A stretch of 64,000 nt of DNA from Parapristionchus giblindavisi. Its lineage: Eukaryota > Nematoda > Chromadorea > Rhabditida > Diplogasteridae. Below the pieces are notes generated by a model that did no database searches, had not been told where the DNA came from, and saw nothing but the letters and a program-made list of their open reading frames with translations. A program made the translations under genes and the position numbers. Below, piece by piece: positions 50,632-61,600 of this stretch; position 1 is the first letter of the stretch, and each line of letters opens with the position of its first letter. The DNA lies in contig CALSFV010000031.1 in assembly GCA_943737045.1 (NCBI GenBank), positions 744,001 through 808,000 of the forward strand, in the 5' to 3' direction.

Positions 50632-51134
50632 ATCGAAACTAACAATGGGATGTTTTGGTCTTGTTCTCTTCATTTGAGATCGCAATAGCATGAAGGGAAT
50701 CAGTCTTCGATGCTGATTAGGAATCCGTTCTTAAACGTCGCCCAAATGCTTCGAGAAAATCGATAATCAAATTTGGCAAGTTAATCCCAAAATTCGTGTG
50801 TAGTGTTGTGGATAATGTTTCTGTGCTCTCTTTTGACTGTAAGGGGTTCGATCCACCATGCACCTGTTTTCTTTTGCTGATTTTGTTGTTGTCGAAAGAT
50901 TACACAGGCCGTTGTTTTGATGATTTATGGATTATTCAACGAACCCATCGGGATTGTTTGTGTAGGAGACCACACGAATTTCCGAATCGTCTGGCCAAAT
51001 TTCAATGTCGATTTTCTCGATTGGGCGATGTTTAAAAACGGGTTCATAATCATCACTGAAGACTGATTTCCGTCATGCTATTGCCTTCTCATATGAACAG
51101 AACAAGACCAAAACATCCCCTTGTTAGTTTCGAT
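50632..51134. mobile_element. Fold-back element with tRNA-like core
   Basis: The ends ATCGAAACTAACAA and TTGTTAGTTTCGAT are perfect complements, and the arms continue inward (GATGTTTTGGTC, TTCGATGCTGATTA) with mismatches. The centre has GTGTAGTGTTGTGGATAATG near 50797 and GGGGTTCGATCC near 50844. It is related to 24545-26195 and 60098-60548. Confidence 0.75.
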
Positions 51135-51990
51135 GATAAATTATCCAAACCAGCATATTGTTTTCTTCGTGAATAACTATTTTTTATCGAATGCTTTTGA
51201 TATTAAAATTAATTGCTTTTCTTCCCTTGTGCTATTCCGTTGAGAGAACTCAAACAAATAATAATCGATTGTCTGTACCTTGAGTTCCACGATCGTAAGG
51301 AGAAATTGAAATAGTAAAGATCATTTGATCGAATTAAAATACTATGAAGACGGAATAACAAATAAAATGACCCATAATCTATTCTCCCATAACATAAATC
51401 TACGTTTTCCACTTCCCGAAATTAGTTGTTTTCGAATTGTTTTCCGAAGATTATCTACTCATTCCTTTATGTGACGTCCAAACACTGTAAACTAACTTCC
51501 GAAATGAGGAGGAGTTCTGTTCCTTTCAGAGAACAATGATCACCACAGGGGTATCGGGTGAGTGGTAAGACCTTTGTGTCGCCACAATTTCACTCTCATT
51601 TTATAGTTTGTCAGATATTATCCCTTTCACTTATTTTAGAAAAAAATATAAAGCAAAAGTATTTTCTGCGAAATCGCTTAACACTTCTGATTATTGATTG
51701 TTCCAAGTTTTTGGAACAAAAAAAGTTTCGTGTTTTACTGAGCCAGAAAGTAATGAAACATTTAATTGTTTTCCTATAGAGTATATGAAAAGGGGACAGA
51801 CATGCGGAGGTCAAGAAGAGTTTCCAACGTGTACACATAAAAATGTGCTGTGATGAGTGAAGAAATGATAAAGACTGAGTTGATTAGATTAGACTAGTGT
51901 ATGATCTCTATTCAATCGTATTTATTTCCTTTGTATTCGGTTGATCATTCTGACTGCTTCCAGTAATCTGAATTGCTGAACAATATTGAA

Positions 51991-51996
51991 TTTCAG
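51991..51996 (+). promoter_or_regulatory. Splice acceptor just before the UGT start
   Basis: TTTCAG ends 5 bases before the ATG at 52002. With no upstream coding exon found, this fits an SL1-type trans-splice acceptor, or else the end of a 5'-UTR intron. Confidence 0.5.
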
Positions 51997-52001
51997 GAGC
52001 A

Positions 52002-55000
52002 ATGTTGAAGTTATGGATACTGTTTTGTTTGATATCATCAGTATCAACTCTGAATGTGCTTATGTACGCTTTACTTGTGGGGAAGAGTCATTTTCAGTAT
52101 TCTAATTCACTCATCAAAGTTCTCACTGAAAACGGTCATACTGTTGTACGTTTTAATATCGATTTTTATAAGCATAATCGATTAATAACTTCACTTATGC
52201 TACTATTGTATACTCGAAAACACTTCGTGCCTAGGACATAATCTACGGTCAATTGAATTCTCTTGTAAACACTAAAGGAGATCATGGAACTCGTAATGCT
52301 GTAACTGTCAGCTTCGATGGAGTCAGTCCCTGGGTGTCTGGTAAGATGTGGATTTTAACCAAAATCAAAATTTGTGAATTTTTAGCATCTGATCATCTTC
52401 TTAATCCATTTGAAGAACCACCTTCTTGGAATCCATTCGCAGAACCATTTCCTGTGTTCGACAAAACTACCGATCAACTTTGCGACTGTATCTTCATTTG
52501 TTATTGATCTACCAATATCGATCGATTACAGTAGTTCTTGATTCGTCGGATGTTCACGATCTTCTAACCGCCAACAAATATGATATAGCACTTGTATCTG
52601 GATATGAATTCTGTCCTTACATCGTCATGCATCAATACAAGGTCCACATTGACTATGTCATTAGTCTCAAAAGTTCAGATTGCTCGTATTATTATTATCT
52701 GTCTGTCCTTTGAATCAAAGCAATATAGATAAGGAGAGTGGTCATAATTGTCTATGGTCATATTCGTTTTATTACGGTGATATAATCTCTTAGCATTTTG
52801 ACAAAAACTTTTTGCTCTTCATTCATATGTCAGGACAATTTCTGAATGGAAAATTCATACCTTTTTTTTCGAAATCAGAATTAGTTTTCTCAGTTGAATT
52901 ATCAATGTTTGATCACAGATCTTTCCTGTTGTGTCATATTCTCCAACTCCTGCTGCCGCTCTCCAGAATTATTATGCGGGTTTACCTGAGCTTCCAATCT
53001 ACGAGAACAGTAGGTTTCATAAATTCAATCTCTAAAAATTCTCATAAGTACAGTTTGGAAATTACTCCTTTTCAATGCATCAAGAATGACCTTAGAAATA
53101 ATGAAATTACTGATAAAGGAATAATTTCGTTATGGAAAGCTTTTTTTATTAAATACTTTTATGCATAAAGAAAGGAAGATAATAAGAAGCAGATAAGATA
53201 TTATAATATGAATACGCCTAGATGTATTGGACACTCGAATCGGTGGTGATCGTAGTACATTTGGAAGTCGTATCATTGAAAATCTCAGAGTTCTTAAGGA
53301 ACACTATGGACATATTGAGATATACACAAGAATGGTCAGTGATTGGACAAATACTAATACAAATACACTATATGACTGTTTTGACGATAATAAAGACAAT
53401 GTAGAACTTTGTGTGTTATGTGAAAATAATCTAATCTCAGAATAACAAAGCTCGTTCTCGATACGGCTCGAACTTCCCCGATGTTCGCGATTTGGTCAAA
53501 AACGTTTCCCTTGACTTCTCAAACTCAAATCCAATCTTGGAAGAACCAAAACCAATCTCTTATCGAGCAAGATACATTGGAGGAGTTGGGATGCCCAAAC
53601 CGAAACCCATCAGCAAGGTATTTTGTAATTTTTCCAGGGTTATTTGGGAAATACAAAATTCGTGCAGGAACTGGATAGAATATTGAATCTGTCGAAGAAG
53701 GGTTCGGTTATATTCTCATTCGGAACTCAAATACCTGCTGATAAGATATCGGAAGAACATATGAGAGTTTTTACAGAATCTTTCAAGGTTGGTCACTACT
53801 TCTGAATATGATCGTTATGAATAAATCCCGCCTTGTACTCTCACAGAAGTCATAGAATGTGGAATAGCAAGAAAGTGTTCCACATTCATATGAATCATTC
53901 CTATAATTGGATGATCTTAATATCATTCAGCGATTCCCCGACTACAATTTCCTATGGAAACATGATGGAAAGAGAGTCATGAATGCAACAAATATCTTCA
54001 ATATTGAATGGCTCCCCCAGACTGATTTACTCTGTAAGAACTATATATTTTTCCTCTATCAAACCTTAAAATGCACAGAAATCAGTCAGGGGTTAACGAT
54101 AATTGATAATCGATAGCTTGTATGATATCAATGTACTCAACTTTCAAGCACACCTTTGTTCTTCCAAATACCTTATTTCATTGTCCATTATTTTCATTGA
54201 GAAATATGATCAAACTACATCTTGTTTAAATAGTCTTTTTTTAAATTTTAGATGATCATCGAGTCGTTGGATTCATTTCCCATATGGGATTGAATTCATT
54301 CACAGAGACTGCATTCGCAGGTGTTCCCGTTGTATCGATTCCTCTGTTCGCAGATCAAGTGGTATCATTATCTCGTTATCGTAATTCCCATCAATCAAAA
54401 TGTGGAAACATCGTTGAATAATCCCAATGGGCACATGACAAAAAACAAAAAAAATCGAATGTTTGTCTTTAGCGAAGTCAATTCGAGTTGATACAATCCA
54501 ATATATTAAATACTATTTGATTTCCAAATTAATTTCATTTGCCTTGGATAAATTAATTGTGTTTTAGCACAATGCCCGTCGTGCGATGACTATAGGTATA
54601 GGAACAATGATAAGGAAAACTGAGATAACCATTGAAAATCTATCTGATGCACTCCAAAAAATTTTACATGACCCAAGGTACTGTTGATCAATTACAGCAA
54701 TACGATTGTTACATTAGTACAGAATAAGAGTATTCACATTTTTGTAATTGATGATAGAAGGTATTAAAATTGAGTTATATATCTATTTATTTATTTATCT
54801 GTTACGGACGCCCCCCCCCCAAATGGTAATCGCTTAGCTATCGCCAGCGGGCATTGGAAATATCGTCGATGCTTCAAACGAATCCAGATAACGCAGTCCG
54901 AGTCTTTGTAGAAGGAATCGAATTTGCTGCCAAACACAAGGTATATTTTAAATTTTACTATTAAGCGCAGACGCAAGCTCAATGACCCGCAACTTCATTT

Positions 55001-55274
55001 TGATCTTTTCGAACTAAAGAGTAGAAAAATGTTTGAACTTCAAGTTAGATGAGCAAATTAAACCAATTATTCATAATCTTAGACTCTTCCCGATCGTTTT
55101 CGACTGATGGGCGCTGATCGTTCATTCTTTGTTCAGTTAGGATGGGATGTAGCAGCATTCTTCACAACTTCTATCATATTCTTTCTCTATTCCGGTTTCA
55201 GAATAGCCAATCTCCTGATCAAATTCATCAGAAGAAACAATCCCATACGTATAATGAAAACTAAGAGTGAATAG
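52002..55274 (+). CDS. UDP-glucuronosyltransferase (complete, 535 aa)
   Basis: Transfers a sugar from a UDP-sugar to small lipophilic molecules; by family knowledge it is an ER membrane enzyme with a lumenal active site. Exons: 52002-52145, 52235-52340, 52386-52487, 52532-52641, 52919-53009, 53222-53334, 53441-53617, 53638-53787, 53931-54033, 54252-54358, 54568-54677, 54838-54940 and 55083-55274. All phases agree and the total is 1608 nt. Residues 1-18 form a signal peptide, followed by [29 protein letters not shown] in exon 7 is a typical nematode UGT block. Exons 8-10 hold SVIFSFGTQ, the [14 protein letters not shown] segment and the sugar-donor signature [13 protein letters not shown]...PLFADQ. 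The last exon has [17 protein letters not shown], a C-terminal membrane anchor, and a basic RRNNP tail. In the signature, the usual HGG is HMG. Length matches the family (about 530 aa). Confidence 0.92.
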
Positions 55275-55629
55275 GATCATTTCTATCATATATTATATTA
55301 TAATAATCTGTAACTACGACTCATTCATCTTTTTTTGTCGTGTATAAAGTGTTTTCAACAATGTTTGATAGAGAATTCCTTGTTTGTTGTTTTTGTCATA
55401 TTTTGTATGATTGGTCCACGTGATTTAATAAATGCCTGCTATTTATAACATTCTTTACTAACTACTACTATGTACTAGTAAGTGTTGTGAACAATATGAA
55501 ACTGTATGCGTTTTCTTGAACATCATTTATCGATAGTATTATTAGGATCTGTCCCGAATATGAAATAATATTAATGTGAAGAAGTTTATCATCACTATTA
55601 AATGAGTGGAAGAACTAATTTCAATATTA

Positions 55630-58600
55630 TTAATATCTAATTTCATCGGTGGGAAAAGTGGACACACTTCTATCGATTCCAATTTGAAGAATTTCATCAT
55701 GAAATTGGAATAATGAAGAACGATGACCAGTCGAGAGATAGCCAATGCTTTCCTGTAAAGATGACTGAATTACCATTTTGCAAAAAAAAATTACCAAAAA
55801 TAAAAAAAAATAAAAAAAATAAGAAAATGATTTCAATGTATTTACTCGTACCTTCTTCAACAAAATATAAACTTCTCGTTCTGCGCTTTCAGAAAGAGAC
55901 GATGTTGCTTCATCAAGGATTGCAAGTGAGGGTCGTTGGAATAGGACACGAGCGATAGAAAGACGTTGTTGTTCACCAGGTGATAACTGATCTTTCCTTA
56001 AATATAGTTAATCACTGTCAATTATTTTCCCGTGGCATATCTTTAATCTTGGTTAGAGATCAACACTCAAGAGAGTTCGATATTTCATTTCTCGTAGTTG
56101 GTATTGACGTTTAATGGTTTATATAAATTACCATTCAAAGTCAACGTGACCAGTTAAATCTCCAGCAACAACCAAAAGACGTCCAAGATTGAGCGAATTG
56201 AGAATTCCAATGAGACGAGTATTCTCTAAAATAAGAAAAATGTTCAGTGAGGAACGTGATTCAAATTCTTGTTCTCATATCGACTGAACGGATTATCAAA
56301 ATATGATTACTTGTGCAACATATTTGTTGTAAATGAACTGCATGTTTCTATATTCTTTATTAACATATAGCGAATGTGAATTTTCAAATTATAACTTTAA
56401 TTAAATTAAGAGACCGGCTCGGTAAGACTCGAGCATTTTGACCCTCTGCCTGACATTCGCGAGGACTTTCGATTTGGCCCTCAATACTTTCATCATAGAC
56501 ACATACCGGGGAGATCGCTGAAAGTTATAGTGAAAATGCCCTTAGGCTCAAACCCGGCTCACATATGCCGCATAAATTAAAAAATTGAAAAATTCATAAC
56601 TTTTCAATTTTGATAGCTATTACTTTTATTTCTTTTTATGGGTGAATAACATGTCATGCACTCTTATAAACACAGCTGAGCAGTAATTTCATATCGTTTT
56701 GAATATGTTTTTTCGTGTCTGATTTTCGGATTTTTTGTCTTCTATCCTCGTTCAAGAGAGACGGCAGGTAATGACATAGTGCATATTGTAGCCCCCCCCC
56801 CTCCCCCTCTGTACATAGTGGTCACATTCCCTTGGTAATCCAAGTTTTCAGAGTCATCGAGAATTGCAACCGAATGTGATTCTTCACCTTGCAGTCGTTT
56901 CTGCAAACACACATGCATCAGCCACCATCCGCCCTATGAATCAACTTGACTTGACGGACGAAAAATAAAAATAAAATAATTATTTTTCTCAATTTAAAAA
57001 AAAATGTAGTCCGAGTCTATTTGTATATTTTTCCTATGTAAGCGCATCACTACTAGTAAAATGACATAATAAAGCTACCTCTTACTCATGCGAATTTCAA
57101 GAAATTTAATTTTCGATTTTTGCAATTTACATATTTCTCACATTTGGTTGCAATTCTCGATGACTCTGAGAACTTGGATTTCCAAGGGAATGTGACCACT
57201 ATGTACAGAATTGTCAGGGCTACAATATACCATTACCTGCCGTCTCTCTTCAACGAAGATAGAAGACGAAAAATCCGAAAATCAAACACGAAAAAGAAAT
57301 TCAGAACGATATGATATTGCTGTTCAGCTGTGTTTGTAAGAGAGCTTGACATGTTATTTACCAATAAAAAGAAATAAAAGTCCTAGCGATCACGGTTAAG
57401 AAGTTATTAATTTTTCAATTTTTTTACTTAATGAGACATATGTGAGCCGGGTTTGAGCCTAAGGGCATTTTCACTATAACTTTCATCGGTCTCCCCCCGG
57501 TATGTGCCTATGATGAAAGTATTGAGGCCAGATCGAAATTCCTCGCGAATGTCCGGACCATGCTCGAGTCTTACCGAGCCGGTCTCTTAAATGAGGTAAT
57601 CAACTGACCATGATCGGGGACGGCTGCAGCGTGTAGAGGATAAACCATCTGTTGCTTCAATGAAAGTCCACCGACGGGGAAATATGGTCGCTGTGGAAGG
57701 AATACTGTACCTTTGGGCAAATCTCCAAACGATATACGACCTGCACATTGTATATATGTATATAAATTGTAATCTAACGATATTCTATTGTCCAGATACT
57801 TCTGTGACACAATAGTCTTGCTAGAACTGTTTGTTATTTTTGTTAATTACTCATACCAGATCGGAGAGGCCACAAATGGGCCAGACATCGAAGAATGGAT
57901 GTTTTGCCTACACCAGAAGGCCCCGTAACAAGAAGATGTCGGTAAGGAGCAACTGAGATCGATAATTCTGAAAAGTTATAACACGATTAAACTCTCCATC
58001 TAGGGCCAAAATCTCTCATATAGTAAGTGATTCAGGATTGAAAGGGATGTGTTTGACATACCTTTAACAAGTGCTTCATTTTCAGTGGGAGGGGCGATAC
58101 TGACATTGGTCAGAGTTACATTTTGTGATTTATCATCTTCCATTGCCTGCAAACATACTTTTAATTGATTGATTAACAATCGCATATATAATTGTTGAGA
58201 TACCTTATTAATATAAACACCTCGACCCTTCTCATTATGCTCAGAAAGGATGTGTCCTGCACTGATGGAATCATGTTCAGCTGCATATGAACGAGCGATT
58301 GACTCGAATTCTGTGATTCTAAATACTCTTTTATATTTTATTTATTTACCAGTAAGTTCATCCAATCAAGCAATTGCAAGGAAATGAGCGGAAGATCATT
58401 TCGGATAGATATCTTGATATGGTAACACTAACCTCTGAACGTATCCAGCGAAGTCTCCGATGCTCATAGCAAGGTCAGTCAAGTTCGTAAAACTGTTTAC
58501 GAGATAAATCAATACGAATGAATTCTGTAATATTTTGATTGCTAAAACCGAAGTATTCAAGAATAAGGTAAATAAGAAAAGGATGAACTTACATTACTGA

Positions 58601-61600
58601 CGATAGTACCGAGATCATCAGGATCAACATCATCATACATATGGAATATGAAGATGGGGAAGACCTATAATACACAATCGGAATATTCAGTGATGATACA
58701 TAAATGACAACTGAGAAAGGACACCAAACCTGAACAGCATATGAGAGCGAACCACCGAAGTAGTTAAAGAAAATTTGGAAGACTGCAAAGAAACTGAATA
58801 AGTAATTGATCGAGATTATCTTCCTTCTTAAGCAATTATCTATCTTTTAAGTTATGGCTGGATTTTTCGCTTTCTTTATCTACAAGGTAAAGTGCAAGAG
58901 AACACTTAAAAATACCAACAATCTGCTGGGAGCTTCCAGAGTAGTTGAGTTCGCTGATTCGAAAACAAAATATCGAAGAGTCGCGATACCTCACTATTCT
59001 GAATACAAACAATTATTGTTAATGTGTGACACTTTATGATATTTAGATATCAAAATTGGTTGAATTGATTCGTACTGCAGACTAATTAATTGAGAATACA
59101 TTTAATGTACTTTAAATAATCACAGCATCATCTCCTATTAAACTTTAGACAAGTCAGGAGTGATATACCTACCAACAAGCAATTGATGACGAAATATTGA
59201 ACGAGGACTTAGTGGGTTATCTCTATCTATTCAGGATTGTTTGATACACTATTCGAAAACTATCAAAAATTGCCCCTTGCATGGAACCTTATTCTCATCA
59301 CCCCTAGAGTAAACAGTCATTTTTACTTTCCATTGATTTTGAGCTTGATAAAGGTTATTGTATTATAGTGTACAGTATTTGATGAACATGTTTGTTATCG
59401 CACTAATAAAAATAAATAAGTGCACTAATATAAAGTGTGGAACCTCAAAGTCTTCTCCTTTGTAGAATGCAGTTTCTTCTGAATGATCACGAACATTTAC
59501 ATGTTTATAACTGAAATTGCACCATATATTACAATCTACTAATCTTTCGAATTCACCGAAAATTGCCCTCGGCTCTTTCCACTCGTGCAGACCATTTTGC
59601 AAGAGGCGAGATAAGTACTCTGTTTACGATTGTTCCTGGAATATTATAGAACAGTTATCAATCAATATGATTAATTTTTAGTGAACGCAACGATCTCTTC
59701 ATTTTACACTGTATTTCTGTTTTTTTTTGTTTTTTTTTTATTTCTTGCAACGAAATAAAGTGCGTTTAGTAAGGTACGTTTGACGGTTGCATTATAACCT
59801 ACCGATGATGAAGTAGCCATAGATCATTCCAACTCCCCATGCACCCGCACTGAAATTAGATATTCGGTGGATAATCTTTCATCTTTCGTTGTTCTTTTAT
59901 CTTTTATCACTCACATCGTTGCTGTTTTATATGTATACCAACCAATAGTAAAAGGACACAAAAGAATCGTTGGCATAATATTGATTGCGAGAATGTTACA
60001 AGCACGTTCGACATCTTGACAGATACGTTGATCACTGAAATAACACTAATTGATTGTCACTTCAACAGTGTCATTTATATTCATTATACCTACATCCCCA
60101 ACTCACAAGGAGATGGTCGCAACTGGTCCTGACCATATGAGATGGCAATAACATGACTAGGATCAGTTTTCGATGCTGATTACGAATCCGTTTTCAGAAA
60201 GTGCCTAATCGACCTGATTTTCGAGAAAATCGGTATTGAAATTTGGCTTGTTAATTAGAAAAGTCGTGTAGTTTCCTTCACAAACTATCTGGATTGCATC
60301 GGAAAGATCCGGCAATGTAAGGTAAAGTATTGCGAGAGTTCATAGATGAGTTCACCAGCCAACCAGGACGGTTTGCGCAGGAAACCACACAAATTTCCGA
60401 ATTAAAATACCGATTTTCTCGAAAATCAGGGCGATTAGGCACTTTCTGAAAACGGATTCGTAATCAGCATCGAAAACTGATCCTGGTAATGTTATTGCCA
60501 TCTCCTATGGCCAGGACATGTTGCGACCATCCCCTTGCCAGTTCAAATTTCTCAATGTCTCGTAGATAACGAACACCATAGAAAATAGGAGGAGAATTTC
60601 AACTAATCTTGAGCTAGACAATTTAAACTCACGGATTGTCCACTCCCTGATCGTCGACACAATTGATACGATAGTATGCTTTATTTCTGAAAAAAAGATG
60701 TTTCAGGATGAAAAGTACTGAAAGACTCACGTGAAATAGAGATTCTGCAGTTTGGTGACGGCATTTTTTCGCATTGAAATGTATAGACACCATGACCAGA
60801 AATTGACAATGGCCACTAGCTGAAAGTATTTTTTTCTCGAAAAAAATCTTTATTATTCAGTCATTGTGAGAGTGTCGAAGTTTACACAATTCTTATTACC
60901 TGTTTGAATCAGGGCCGTGCGGCAATGCGTTGCCGGTTTGCCGAAATTGCCGAATTGCCGGTGTTTTCATTGCCGAAATTGCCGAATCGGCAATTTCGGC
61001 AATATTTTTCAAACAGGCAATACATATTTTTAGCGGGATTATGTATTTTCTTGGTAATTTACCAAAGCATTTTGAATTTTTCTGTCTACTGAATTCAAAA
61101 TACACCATATTCGATCAGAAATACGCTTTCTCAAAAAATTTTCACATGATGTTTATTTTCTAGGGACATAGTTCTTATAGTCTAAGCCCTTCTTTTTTCA
61201 CGACTATCGCTTTCTTTTTGGCTGACCAATTTTACAATTTATGCAATAATGTTCATTACTCTAATTAAAGAAGGGGACCCACGAGATTTGGGCTGCGCTA
61301 TTGACATGAAGAACGTGGGACATAGGAAGCGACATTCCTTTCTCTATTAGATTTGACTGGTTGAACACGTAGAGCGTGTGGCTCAGTGGTAAGTAGTCAG
61401 CGCTTGTAACCGCGCCACGTGGGTTCGATTCCCGTTTGCAATTTTCTATATATTTGTACTTCAATTTCAAAAACTCGCGCCTTTCCCTGGACTTATCAAT
61501 GAACTTTAAGCCCGAATTACGGTAGTCCGGGGCATCTAAAATTTTAGAGAAAATTGTTTTTGTGTACAAGGAGATGTGATCCATAGTTCTGCCTGGCCTG

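Noticed and set aside
51540..51840. Possible small gene upstream of the UGT
   Set aside because: Only short AT-rich frames on both strands, with no motif or splice-linked partner.
61375..61440. tRNA gene on the plus strand
   Set aside because: The anticodon loop would be 8 nt with an AGCGC/GCGCC-type imperfect stem, and the same block recurs within MITE copies, so it is called tRNA-like only.
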